Origin: an uncultured Rhodospirillales bacterium
GTDB lineage: Bacteria; Pseudomonadota; Alphaproteobacteria; Acetobacterales; Acetobacteraceae
NCBI GenBank assembly: GCA_903927465.1
Contig: CAIYMY010000020.1
Location: 1-64,000, forward strand
Length of the DNA: 64,000 nucleotides
Direction: 5' to 3'
Below, one piece after another: positions 38,795 to 48,080 of the stretch (positions are counted from its first letter, which is position 1; the number at the start of each line of letters is the position of its first letter). The translations under genes and the position numbers were made by a program. Under the pieces are notes generated by a model. The model was not told the DNA's origin, searched no databases, and worked only from the letters and a program-made list of their open reading frames with translations.

Positions 38795-39015
38795 AGCCCT
38801 TGCCCAAGCCACCTGCCGCCTGGCCTGGGGCGGATGGGAAGCCTGTGTCATGCAATGAAAAACTCAAGATGCTCACGGAAAACCACAAGGAAGCGGTAAC
38901 GGTCCTGCACGATATTCTTGAAGACGCCGTGCTGATGGGCGTTGATGAGGCTGCGATGCGCGCGATTTTGCAGGAACTGATCGCGGCTTTGCCCAGCCCG
39001 AAGCGGGGCGCATGA
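38791..39015 (+). CDS. Small uncharacterised protein, 74 aa
   Basis: ATGA overlap with mlaD and 4-bp overlap with following DUF2155 gene. Confidence 0.7.
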   Translation: MKPLPKPPAAWPGADGKPVSCNEKLKMLTENHKEAVTVLHDILEDAVLMGVDEAAMRAILQELIAALPSPKRGA

Positions 39016-39371
39016 AAAAGCTTTTGGCTTTGGCGCTGTTTTGCCTGCCAAGTCTTGCGCAGGCGCAGGATTGGGTGCCGCGCCAGCAGGCACGCGTCCA
39101 GGCTTTGGATAAGGTGACCGCGCGTGTGACGGTACTGGAAGGCCGCGTTGGGGAAAGCCTGCGCTTTGGCACGCTCACGATCCGCATCGGCGCCTGCCAA
39201 GCGCGCCCGCCCACCGAAGTTCCAGATTCCGCCGCCTGGTTTGAAATGACCGATAGCCGCGCGCCGCGGGGCAGCCCGCCCGCCTTTCGTGGCTGGATGT
39301 TCGCCGATGCGCCGGGCGTGAGCATGTTGGAACACCCTGTCTATGATGTGCGTATTCTAAACTGTCGCTGA
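39012..39371 (+). CDS. DUF2155 domain-containing secreted protein
   Basis: Signal peptide; ARVQALDKVTARVTVLEGRVGESLRFGTLTIRIGACQARPP; FRGWMFADAPGVSMLEHPVYDVRILNC. Confidence 0.92.
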   Translation: MKKLLALALFCLPSLAQAQDWVPRQQARVQALDKVTARVTVLEGRVGESLRFGTLTIRIGACQARPPTEVPDSAAWFEMTDSRAPRGSPPAFRGWMFADAPGVSMLEHPVYDVRILNCR

Positions 39372-39439
39372 TTCGAAGATTTCCTTTCTGCAAAGGGCCG
39401 AACCAGCTACATTAGCTTACGCTTCAGGAAGGCCAGCCC

Positions 39440-40327
39440 ATGTCAGCCACAGCGAATAGCGCCCGCATCCAGCCGTTTTTTGATGAGGCGACCAATACGG
39501 TCAGCTACTTGGTCTTCGACCCCGCTACACGCCAAGGCGCGGTGATTGACCCTGTACTGGATTGGGACCACCGCAGCGGAGAAGCGGATACGCGTTCCGC
39601 TGATCGGCTGATTGAAGCCGCGCGGCAGGAAGGGGTTGCGATTGCGTTGATCCTGGAAACCCATGCCCACGCGGATCATCTGACAGCCGCACCCTATATC
39701 AAGCAGCGTTGCGGCGGGCAGATTGGCATTGGCGAATACATCAAAGATGTGCAGCGCATCTTCCGCCCTGTCTTCGCGGCTGAGGATGTGAAGCCCGAAG
39801 GTGGTGATTTCGATCTGCTGTTTCGTGACGGCCAGCATATCACGCTTGGATCACTGGATATTGAGGTGATCCATACGCCGGGCCACACACCAGCCTGTGT
39901 TTGCTACCGCATTGGTGATGATGTTTTCGTGGGCGATACGCTTTTCATGCATGATTACGGCACAGCGCGCGCTGATTTTCCGGGTGGCGATGCAAGGCTG
40001 CTATTCCGTTCCATCAAGCGCCTGCTGGCACTACCGCCGCAAACCAGGCTGTGGATGTGCCATGATTACAAGGCACCAGGGCGAGATGATTATGCTTGGC
40101 AAAGCACGGTGGCCGAACAGCGCGCCCATAACCCGCATGTGAAGGATGGCGTGACCGAGGATGAATTCGTGGCCTTCCGCCAAACCCGCGATGCGAAGCT
40201 TGCCGCACCCACGCTATTGTTGCCCTCGATCCAGGTGAATATCCGCGCCGGGCGCTTCCCGGAAGCTGAGAGCAATGGCGTGCGTTATTTGAAGATACCG
40301 GTGAAGCTACGCAGCGGGCTTGCGTGA
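39440..40327 (+). CDS. MBL-fold metallo-hydrolase (ETHE1/sulfur dioxygenase/glyoxalase-II-like)
   Basis: LETHAHADHLTAAPYIK, HTPGHTPACVCY, VGDTLFMHDYGTARADFPGGDA, CHDYKAPGRD. Confidence 0.92.
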   Translation: MSATANSARIQPFFDEATNTVSYLVFDPATRQGAVIDPVLDWDHRSGEADTRSADRLIEAARQEGVAIALILETHAHADHLTAAPYIKQRCGGQIGIGEYIKDVQRIFRPVFAAEDVKPEGGDFDLLFRDGQHITLGSLDIEVIHTPGHTPACVCYRIGDDVFVGDTLFMHDYGTARADFPGGDARLLFRSIKRLLALPPQTRLWMCHDYKAPGRDDYAWQSTVAEQRAHNPHVKDGVTEDEFVAFRQTRDAKLAAPTLLLPSIQVNIRAGRFPEAESNGVRYLKIPVKLRSGLA

Positions 40328-40450
40328 AGGGCGTGACGGGGTTGTTCTTGACTCCGCCGCCGTGCAGGTGCGCGATAATCGCCTGCGCGGCATTGTCATT
40401 ACGTGGCCGGCGCCTTTCACCGCTTTTCCCGATATTCCAATCTTGGCTGA

Positions 40451-40546
40451 ATGTGGAACCACTTGGTGACTCGGAAAATGCGACTAAAAAGAGCTTAGAG
40501 TGTATCCTGTGAACGAATGTGAATGGGATACACTCTAAGCATTTTC
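40451..40546. repeat. Dispersed palindromic repeat, copy 2
   Basis: 15-bp perfect arms GCTTAGAGTGTATCC (40493-40507)/GGATACACTCTAAGC (40526-40540), outer GAAAATGC/GCATTTTC; resembles 23265-23355. Confidence 0.8.
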
Positions 40547-40561
40547 AGGCGCCCAGCTTGT

Positions 40562-41356
40562 TCAGTCCTTCGGTTGCAGATGAAGGGCAACTACTTCACC
40601 CCCCTGCCCTGCCACTTCCGGAAAGCGCCGCCGTACATCCGGGTCATGCCCAGGAATCACGCGACTATCATCACCCCCCGCCAGCTTCTTCGCCGCGCGC
40701 CAGCCGGCCGCCATCGCCCCCAGATCGAAAATGATCGGGAAGGGATTGCCGCTGAGCGCATTGGCGTAGAAATGCATGGCGTCTGAGGCCAGCACCACAG
40801 GCCCGCGCGCGGTTTGCACACGCACCACTTGTAGCCCATCCGAATGGCCACCGACGCGATGCACGGAAACGCCCGCTGCCACTTCGCCATCGCCATCATG
40901 GAACACGACGCGATCAGCATAAAGCGCCTTCACCATGGCGACCACATGCGCCGCTTCGAAAGGCAGGCGAATGGCATGCACGCACATGTGCCGGCCAGTT
41001 GCGAAGTGCATTTCGCGTTCCTGCAAATGGAACTTCGCACCGGGGAACATGCCAAGCGACCCCGCGTGATCATAATGCAAATGCGTGATGATCACGTCTG
41101 ATACGCGGGCGGCATCCGTGCCCATGGCCTTCAGGCTATCACGCACATTGCGCGAAATGGTGCGGCCTCGGCCGGCAGCAGTTTCCTCATCAAAGCCAGT
41201 ATCCACCACAATTTCCTGCCCATCCGGCGCACGCAGCAACCAGATGAAGTAATCAAGCGGCATGGCTTCATGCGCATCGGGCACGGGCAGCAGAAAATTC
41301 GTCTGCGCCGTGCGCTCATGCCGCCCATAGCGGATGGCATAGACTTCCCAATTCAT
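40562..41356 (-). CDS. N-acyl-homoserine-lactonase-family MBL-fold hydrolase
   Basis: VIITHLHYDHAGSLGMFPGAKFHLQEREM, GHSDGLQVVRV, VLASDAMHFYAN; start at MNWEVYAIRYG. Confidence 0.88.
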   Translation of the reverse strand: MNWEVYAIRYGRHERTAQTNFLLPVPDAHEAMPLDYFIWLLRAPDGQEIVVDTGFDEETAAGRGRTISRNVRDSLKAMGTDAARVSDVIITHLHYDHAGSLGMFPGAKFHLQEREMHFATGRHMCVHAIRLPFEAAHVVAMVKALYADRVVFHDGDGEVAAGVSVHRVGGHSDGLQVVRVQTARGPVVLASDAMHFYANALSGNPFPIIFDLGAMAAGWRAAKKLAGGDDSRVIPGHDPDVRRRFPEVAGQGGEVVALHLQPKD

Positions 41357-42261
41357 GATTCTTGATTTCCTCCGAGTACCGTGCCGGTCATTTGTTCCAG
41401 CATTTTTGCAACCGCGGTGTGATCCACGCCTGGGCCAAGCGTGGTGGCCGCAGCCAACCACATTTCCCGACAAAGCGCTGAGAATGGTGCGGGTGTTGTT
41501 GTTTCACGCCCCACTTCAAGCGCGATGGACAGATCCTTCACCATTAGATCAAGCCCAAACCCTGCATCGAAGCGCCGGGAAAGCACATATTCCTTGAACT
41601 TCTTCTGTGTGGAATTATTCATGCCGGAACTGGCATTCAACACATCCACCATTGTCGTCGGATCAAGCCCGAAGCGCTGGCCGATCAGAAGGGCTTCGAT
41701 CCCGATCAGGTACCCGCCGGCCGAGACCAGATTATTCAGCGCCTTCATCGCCTGACCGGCGCCAATATCACCGCAGCGATAGACGGATGTGCCCATCGCC
41801 TTGAGCACAGGCTCCGCGCGGTCAATCTCTGCCTCCGGGCCACCCACCATGATGGCAAGCTGGCCGGATTTGGCGCGCGGCACGCCACCCGAAACAGGGC
41901 AATCAATCATCGGCACGCCATGGCCTTCCAGCATCGCCGCGATTTCCCGCGTGCGGCCTGGCTGACCCGATGTCATGTCAATCACCAGCATGCCGGGCTT
42001 CAGCGATGGCAGCATGGCTTCCACCGCCTCCCCAACCTGCTTGCTGGTGGGCACAATGATCACCACGCAATCCGCACCGGCGGCGGCTTCTGCCGGCGTT
42101 GCGGCGGCTTTCGCCCCGGTTTCTGTGGCGAAGGATGCGGCGCGGCCTGGCACCACATCGCATACCGTCACATCGAAACCCGCCTTCACCAGATTGGCCG
42201 CCATGGGCCAGCCCATATTGCCGATGCCGGCAAAGGCGATGCGCTTCAGTGCTGCCGGCAT
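41353..42261 (-). CDS. NAD(P)-dependent oxidoreductase (3-hydroxyisobutyrate dehydrogenase family)
   Basis: IAFAGIGNMGWPMAANLVKAGFDVTVCD; DCPVSGGVPRAKSGQLAIMVGG; GQAMKALNNLVSAG. Confidence 0.93.
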   Translation of the reverse strand: MPAALKRIAFAGIGNMGWPMAANLVKAGFDVTVCDVVPGRAASFATETGAKAAATPAEAAAGADCVVIIVPTSKQVGEAVEAMLPSLKPGMLVIDMTSGQPGRTREIAAMLEGHGVPMIDCPVSGGVPRAKSGQLAIMVGGPEAEIDRAEPVLKAMGTSVYRCGDIGAGQAMKALNNLVSAGGYLIGIEALLIGQRFGLDPTTMVDVLNASSGMNNSTQKKFKEYVLSRRFDAGFGLDLMVKDLSIALEVGRETTTPAPFSALCREMWLAAATTLGPGVDHTAVAKMLEQMTGTVLGGNQES

Positions 42262-42659
42262 CACTTCTTCCCCGGAATCGCGCCTTCGGCGATCAGCACC
42301 TCATGCGCGGCCTTGAAGGCATCAAGCCCAGCCGGAATGCCGCAATAGGCCGTGGCATGCAGCAATGTGGCTTTGATTTCATCCACGGTGACGCCGTTAT
42401 TGAGCGCGCCCTTCACATGCAGTTTCACTTCCGGAATTTTGCCGAGTGCCGTCAGCATCGCAAGATTCAGCAGCGAACGGGTCTTGCGGTCCAGCGTCGG
42501 GTCGCCCCAGGCCCAGCCCCAGGCCCAGGCGGTGGTGGCGCGCTGGAAGGACATCATGAATTCATCGGCCTTCGCCATGGAAGAATCCACATATTCCGGG
42601 CCCAGCACCGCACGGCGGATGGGCAAACCTTTATCGAACAGCGCCTGATCGTCGGACAT
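42261..42659 (-). CDS. Carboxymuconolactone decarboxylase family protein
   Basis: LDRKTRSLLNLAMLTALGKIPEVKLHVKGALNNGVTVDEIKATLLHATAYCGIPAGLDAFK. Confidence 0.92.
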   Translation of the reverse strand: MSDDQALFDKGLPIRRAVLGPEYVDSSMAKADEFMMSFQRATTAWAWGWAWGDPTLDRKTRSLLNLAMLTALGKIPEVKLHVKGALNNGVTVDEIKATLLHATAYCGIPAGLDAFKAAHEVLIAEGAIPGKK

Positions 42660-42738
42660 TCTTATGCTCCTTCTGGATTGGATGGGGCAGGCTGGCGTGA
42701 TGGCGCCATGCGGTCAACCAGGGTGGTTTGCGCGAAAG

Positions 42739-43329
42739 CTATTCCGCCTTTTTCGGTTCATACCAAGGCCAGCGCTGCTTCACGACAGGGCTGTCTGGCG
42801 CATAGGCGATGCAGGTGCCAATCAAGGCCGGCCTAACCTTTTTTTCATCTACCACTTCACCAGCCGCGCGGCGCGCGGCGGCCTGTTCCACTTCCAGCTG
42901 GCGGCGCACGGGGTAGAGCGTTTGGAAGGCAACCGTGCCCATCTGGCCGATCACTTCGCGCAAATGTGTGCAGCCATGGATGCCGCCAACCCGTTCATTC
43001 ACCGCGCGCACAAAGCCAGGCCCGATCTTCAAGCCAGCGAGGCGCGCAAAATTGGGCGCGGCAGCCGGGCAGACATCATAGGGCGTGAAATCAGATGCGG
43101 CTTCGCAGGACAGCACCTCAAAATCCTCAGTGATGGTCATGCGGATCCACATGTCATGCAAAGCCTCACCTGGTTCGATCCAGCCTCGGCCTTCATTGTT
43201 GAAACCGTAACTTTTCGTGTCCACCAGATGGGCTTCGATATCGAAAAGCCCATCCTTGCGCTGATAGCCGCGCAACTGGATGTCGCGTAGATGAAGCAGG
43301 TTACGCTCGGCGGGGTCAGAAAGCGGCAT
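42739..43329 (-). CDS. DUF2889 domain-containing protein
   Basis: RDIQLRGYQRKDGLFDIEAHLVDTKSYGF; FVRAVNERVGGIHGCTHLREVIGQMGTVAFQTLYP. Confidence 0.88.
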   Translation of the reverse strand: MPLSDPAERNLLHLRDIQLRGYQRKDGLFDIEAHLVDTKSYGFNNEGRGWIEPGEALHDMWIRMTITEDFEVLSCEAASDFTPYDVCPAAAPNFARLAGLKIGPGFVRAVNERVGGIHGCTHLREVIGQMGTVAFQTLYPVRRQLEVEQAAARRAAGEVVDEKKVRPALIGTCIAYAPDSPVVKQRWPWYEPKKAE

Positions 43330-43394
43330 GGGTTAATATCCGGTTACGCTGCAATGCAGCACCCTTCTGCCATGATGCGCGGATTAGGACCAGA

Positions 43395-44216
43395 TCAGGC
43401 GGCGGTCAGGCGAATGGTGCCGCGCAGCGATTGGCCTTGCGCCAGTACGCGCATGGGTGCGGCGGCGCCAAGCGCCGTGCGGTTGGGCGCATCGGGCATG
43501 TGGCTGACGGGTTCCACGCAGATCACGAGCCGCGTGGGTGGCGCATAAACCTGAACGCCCGCAGCGAAATCGCCGGTGGCGGTGAGCGTGATGATGCCGG
43601 CGGGTGTAACGAGGCGCGCCACGCCATCCCAGCCGGCAAAGAAGTTATCGAGCCCGATCAGCCCAGCCTCATCAGCCGCGATGCCGGTGCAGGGTGTGAA
43701 GTCTTGCGGCAGCCCGCGCGCATCATGGCTGGCGCGTTGCGCGGATTTCAGATGCAGTGATGAGGCAGCGTTACGGGTGAACCAGGGGTGCCAGCCCATG
43801 CCATAGGGCGCGGGCGCAGCGCCTTCATGGCGCAACTCCATTTCCATGAGCACGCCATCTGCATCGAGCGAAACCGTAAGCCGCGCCGTGTAATCAAAAG
43901 GCGCGAAGGTCAGTCGTTGTTGCAGAACCACCTGATCCGGCGCGGCGCTTGTCACTTCCCAAAGCAAATCACGCGCCAAGCCATGAATGGCAGTGCCTTC
44001 CGCCGGGCGATTGATCGGCATGGCGTGGCCCGCGATGCGCCCACCATCCAGCCGATTGGCCCAGGGCAGCAACCAGAAGGCGCCATAGCTACCCGGATGG
44101 CGCGCGCCTTCAGGTGTTGTCACCAGAACATCACGCCCGCGCCATCGCAGGCTTGAAAAAGCCGCGCCCTGTTCCGAGCAGATCAGCGCCTGCCAATCAC
44201 CATGATGCAGCTTCAT
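43395..44216 (-). CDS. Aldose 1-epimerase family protein
   Basis: GSYGAFWLLPWANRLDGGRI, AIHGLARDLLWEV, GMGWHPWFTR, FFAGWDGVARL. Confidence 0.9.
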   Translation of the reverse strand: MKLHHGDWQALICSEQGAAFSSLRWRGRDVLVTTPEGARHPGSYGAFWLLPWANRLDGGRIAGHAMPINRPAEGTAIHGLARDLLWEVTSAAPDQVVLQQRLTFAPFDYTARLTVSLDADGVLMEMELRHEGAAPAPYGMGWHPWFTRNAASSLHLKSAQRASHDARGLPQDFTPCTGIAADEAGLIGLDNFFAGWDGVARLVTPAGIITLTATGDFAAGVQVYAPPTRLVICVEPVSHMPDAPNRTALGAAAPMRVLAQGQSLRGTIRLTAA

Positions 44217-45052
44217 TCCGACCCAAAGTGATCCCGCGGAGAGGGCGCGCTACGCGAATATTCAATGGCGGTATAGGCGCCGCCCTGATAGCGTTCTGAA
44301 ATCGGATCAGATGTGATGCCTTCAAGCTCCGCCCGCCAAGCTTCGGCATTATCCTGCGGCAGCCAACCGATACGCGCGCGATGATCCTCTCCCCAATAGC
44401 CAGTCGGGTTATTGGATTGCCCCCAGATCACCGCATGACCCACCTTTTCCGCGAACACACAGCATTCAATCAGCCGCGTGAGATCAGGATAGGACAACCA
44501 GGTGGACAGCATGCGCCGATCAAGCGGCTTTGGCTGGCAGGAACCGATACGAAGGTTGATGTTCTCAACGCCATGCTTGTCCCAATACATCCGCCCCATC
44601 ATCTCGCCATAGACTTTGGAGATTCCGTAGTAGCCATCGGGGCGGAAGGCACAATCCGCATCAAGCTTCGCATCATTGCCGCACGGGCGTTCATGAAAGC
44701 CGATGGTGTGGTTGGAACTTGCGAAAATCACGCGCGCCCCTTCGCGTCGCGCGGCTTCATACACGTGATAAAGCCCGCGCAGATTGGGGCCGAGGATTTC
44801 CTCAAAGGGGCGCTCAACACTCACCCCGCCGAAATGCAGAATGGCGCCGCAGCCTTCCGCTTGGCGGAGCATCGCGACACCATCATTCAAATCCACCTGC
44901 ACAAAGCGCGCGGATGGCGGCAGCGGATCGGGAAAGGGCGCGATATCCGTCAGGCGCAATGCCCAGCCAAGCGCGCCCAGGCTTTGCGTGAGGTGTCGCC
45001 CCAGCGCGCCGGAAGCGCCGGTTAACAGTACAGGTTTTGATGGTGCATTCAT
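44213..45052 (-). CDS. udh: NAD-dependent uronate dehydrogenase-like epimerase/dehydratase
   Basis: VLLTGASGALGRHL, ILHFGGVSVERPFEEILGPNLRGLYHVYEAARREGARVIFASSNHTIGF, IGSCQPKPLDRRMLSTWLSYPDLTRLIE. Confidence 0.88.
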   Translation of the reverse strand: MNAPSKPVLLTGASGALGRHLTQSLGALGWALRLTDIAPFPDPLPPSARFVQVDLNDGVAMLRQAEGCGAILHFGGVSVERPFEEILGPNLRGLYHVYEAARREGARVIFASSNHTIGFHERPCGNDAKLDADCAFRPDGYYGISKVYGEMMGRMYWDKHGVENINLRIGSCQPKPLDRRMLSTWLSYPDLTRLIECCVFAEKVGHAVIWGQSNNPTGYWGEDHRARIGWLPQDNAEAWRAELEGITSDPISERYQGGAYTAIEYSRSAPSPRDHFGSE

Positions 45053-45056
45053 GGCC

Positions 45057-46355
45057 TTAGCCTCCATAGCCAAGCAGCAGGCGCGGCAGCGTCAGTGACA
45101 TGGCCGGCCAATAGGTGGTGAGCACCAGTGCGAGCAATATGGCGCCGTAAAAGGGCCAGATGGTACGCATGACCTGTTCCATGGGTATTCGGCCTATCGC
45201 ACAACCGACAAACAGAACTGCACCCACTGGTGGTGTGGTCAACCCCAAGCCGAGATTCATCATCATCACCATACCGAATTGCACCGGATCAACACCAATG
45301 GCGGTGACTACGGGCAGGAAGATCGGCGTCGTGATCAAGATCAGCGCCGCCATATCCATCACGCAGCCCAGCAACAGCAAACAGACATTGATCATCAACA
45401 GGATCACGATGGGATTGGCGCTGATGGCGAGCATCCCCTCGGTCAGCAATTCCGGCAGGCGATACATGGCCAGCAGCCAAGCAAAAGCCGTTGCCGTACC
45501 AACCAGCAAAAACACAACTGATGTCGTGCGCACACTGGCCTTCACCGCGATCAGAAAATCAGGCCAGGACAGATTGCGATAGACCAGCAATGTGACCACC
45601 AGCGCCCAAATCGCGCCGAAGGCAGCACTTTCGGTCACGGTAAAAACGCCAGACAGCACGCCGCCCAGAATGATCACCGCCGTCAGCAATCCGGGCAACG
45701 CATCAATGAAGGTCCAGAACAAATGTCGGAACCCAGCCCAGCCTTCGGAGGGGTAGCCGCGCCGCACCGCCATGACATAGGCCGCGATGCCAAGGAAAAG
45801 GCACATGACAATGCCAGGCACAATGCCCGCGATGAACAGCGCGCTCACCGAAATGCCGCCCCCCGCCGCCAGCGAATAGAGAATCATATTATGGCTGGGC
45901 GGAATCAAAATGCCGGCGATGCTGCTGGTGACGGTGAGTGACACCGCATAATCCACGCCATACCCCTTGGCTTTCATTGCCGGGATCAGGATGGTGCCAG
46001 TGGCCGAGGTATCCGCCACGGCAGAACCGGAAATCCCACCAAACAGCATGGAGGTTGAAACATCCACCATCCCCAAGCCGCCGCGCATCCAACCCACACA
46101 GGATGAAGCAAGCGCAATCAAGCGGCGCGCAATGCCGCCATGGAGCATGATCTCCCCGGCAAAAATGAAGAAGGGAATGGCAAGCAGGGAGAAGATGCTC
46201 ATGCCACTCGCCATTTGCTGAAAGGCAACAGCAGGGTTCAGCCCTTCATAAATGAAGCCCACCACAGCAGCGATGCCAAGGCAGAAGGCCACGGGCACTC
46301 CGGCTACGACGCCTGCGGCAAAGACGGCAAAAATCAGCAAAAGCCCAAATTCCAT
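45057..46355 (-). CDS. dctM: TRAP transporter large permease (DctM)
   Basis: LLAIPFFIFAGEIMLHGGIARRL; IGVDPVQFGMVMMMNLGLGLTTPPVGAVLFVGCAIG. Confidence 0.97.
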   Translation of the reverse strand: MEFGLLLIFAVFAAGVVAGVPVAFCLGIAAVVGFIYEGLNPAVAFQQMASGMSIFSLLAIPFFIFAGEIMLHGGIARRLIALASSCVGWMRGGLGMVDVSTSMLFGGISGSAVADTSATGTILIPAMKAKGYGVDYAVSLTVTSSIAGILIPPSHNMILYSLAAGGGISVSALFIAGIVPGIVMCLFLGIAAYVMAVRRGYPSEGWAGFRHLFWTFIDALPGLLTAVIILGGVLSGVFTVTESAAFGAIWALVVTLLVYRNLSWPDFLIAVKASVRTTSVVFLLVGTATAFAWLLAMYRLPELLTEGMLAISANPIVILLMINVCLLLLGCVMDMAALILITTPIFLPVVTAIGVDPVQFGMVMMMNLGLGLTTPPVGAVLFVGCAIGRIPMEQVMRTIWPFYGAILLALVLTTYWPAMSLTLPRLLLGYGG

Positions 46356-46360
46356 TGCCG

Positions 46361-46921
46361 CTACTCCAGGAAGGCCGCGGCGGGGCCGCGTTTTTCCGGC
46401 GCCTCAGGCACGAAGATATCGCGCAGCACCTGTTCCACTGCGAATAGGGCAATCAAGACACCGCCCACCACCATCGGCACATAGGTCCAACCCTGGCTGA
46501 TACCGAGCAGAGGGATACGGAAATTCATCACCATTTCTACCAATTCCCAAGACCATATCGCCATGCCAACACCAAACAGGCCGACAATCGCATCACAGCC
46601 AAGGGCAATCCAGCGTTGCGTGCTGGGCGGAAGCGATTCACGCAGCCCAAGGACAGAAAGATGAAAGCGTTCACGGATACCCACGGCCGCCACCGGCATG
46701 GAAATCGCCAGAATCGCCAAAGTTGCGCCGCGTTCGATCCAGGTTGGCGTGTCATTCAGCACATATCGGCCAAAGACCAGCCAACCCATCATCGCAATCA
46801 AAAAAACCAGCGCCAGACCAGCCAAGCCGATGGTCAGCCCCGCCAGCAGATCAAGCGCGCGCGAAAAAGCCCGCAGCGGCGCAGGCAATGCCCTGCGCCC
46901 TGCGTCATCGCTACCTGTCAC
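46361..46921 (-). CDS. dctQ: TRAP transporter small permease (DctQ)
   Basis: 4-TM protein between DctM and DctP; VFGRYVLNDTPTWIERGATLAILAISMPVAAVGIRERFH. Confidence 0.93.
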   Translation of the reverse strand: MTGSDDAGRRALPAPLRAFSRALDLLAGLTIGLAGLALVFLIAMMGWLVFGRYVLNDTPTWIERGATLAILAISMPVAAVGIRERFHLSVLGLRESLPPSTQRWIALGCDAIVGLFGVGMAIWSWELVEMVMNFRIPLLGISQGWTYVPMVVGGVLIALFAVEQVLRDIFVPEAPEKRGPAAAFLE

Positions 46922-47919
46922 CGGGTTTCCCGAATGCGCTTCAACAAATCCGCCATGCGCGGAGTTGACGCGTATTTGGCATAAACCGGTTCCATCACCG
47001 CCTGCCAGGGACCACGATCAGCCACTTCGATCACCGTAGCACCCCCAGCCACCACGCGATCACGTGATGATTTTTCACGCTCCGCCCAAAGCTGACGTTG
47101 GAATACCGCGCTTTCACGCGCTGCATCACGCAGGATGGCGCGCTCGGCTTCATTCAGCCGCTGCCAGCGTTGCCGGCTGATGGCCAGGATTTCCGGCACA
47201 TTGGAATGTTCGGTCGTGGTGTAGAATTTCGCCACTTCGAAATGCCGCGTGCTTTCATAGGACGGCCAATTGTTTTCCGCGCCATCAATCACGCCGGATT
47301 GCAGGCTGGTAAAGACCTCACCAAAGGGCAGCGGTGTCGGGTTGGCACCCATGGCACGCATAATGTCAATCCAAAGATCTGATGTCTGCACGCGGATCTT
47401 CATGCCACGCACATCAGCGGGTGTCCGCACCGGGCGGGTTGTATACAGGCTCCGTGCACCCGCATCATACCAGGCAAGGGTGATGATGCCAATCGCTTCC
47501 AGATCGCGCGCAATATCTTCCCCAATCGCACCATCCACAACGCGATGGCTATGGCCGACATCGCGGAACAGGAAGGGCAACGTCAGGATCGCGGTGGAGG
47601 GCGCCAGATTGTTCAACGGCGAAAGATTGAAATTGGCGAAATCAATCGTGCCAAGGCGCATTTGCTGAATGGCCTCATCCTGCTGGCCAAGCTGCGCGGA
47701 ATGGAAGCTGCGCATGCGGATGCGGTTATTGGTGCGCTGGCCCACCAGCTCCGCAAAGCGGTCCATGCCGCGGCCATTCGGGTAATCGGCGGCATGGATA
47801 TTCCAGCCGCGCCATTCCTGCGCCGATGCCTGGCCAGGCGCGAAGGCCATCAGCGAAAGCGCGGCAGCGGCCACGGCACCAAGCAAGCCACGGCGACGGG
47901 GTTTTGAAAGCAAGGACAT
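46918..47919 (-). CDS. dctP: TRAP transporter substrate-binding protein (DctP)
   Basis: Signal peptide; GRGMDRFAELVGQRTNNRIRMRSFHSAQLGQQDEAIQQMRLGTIDFAN. Confidence 0.95.
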   Translation of the reverse strand: MSLLSKPRRRGLLGAVAAAALSLMAFAPGQASAQEWRGWNIHAADYPNGRGMDRFAELVGQRTNNRIRMRSFHSAQLGQQDEAIQQMRLGTIDFANFNLSPLNNLAPSTAILTLPFLFRDVGHSHRVVDGAIGEDIARDLEAIGIITLAWYDAGARSLYTTRPVRTPADVRGMKIRVQTSDLWIDIMRAMGANPTPLPFGEVFTSLQSGVIDGAENNWPSYESTRHFEVAKFYTTTEHSNVPEILAISRQRWQRLNEAERAILRDAARESAVFQRQLWAEREKSSRDRVVAGGATVIEVADRGPWQAVMEPVYAKYASTPRMADLLKRIRETR

Positions 47920-48080
47920 GATGTTTCCTCCAGCCGGGCGGTCCTGCCGCCCTGTTCTTCGGTTTGAATGGCTGATCCTGACCGGATGCGCACTGCCCCG
48001 TCAATGCGAAACCGGTTGGGGAATGGTCAAGCAGGGCGCCCAATGGCAAGCTATCCGCGACAGACGCAAGGAAACAGCCC

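Noticed and set aside
40562-41356. Confident call as a quorum-quenching AHL lactonase
   Set aside because: The family has many substrates, no LuxI/LuxR genes are visible, and the genomic context points to sugar-acid metabolism; kept only as a family-level call.
42500-42545. AWAWGWAWG codon-level duplication in the carboxymuconolactone decarboxylase-like gene
   Set aside because: Short internal repeat of a ctgggcctgggg unit near a normally W-rich motif; likely neutral slippage with no supported function.
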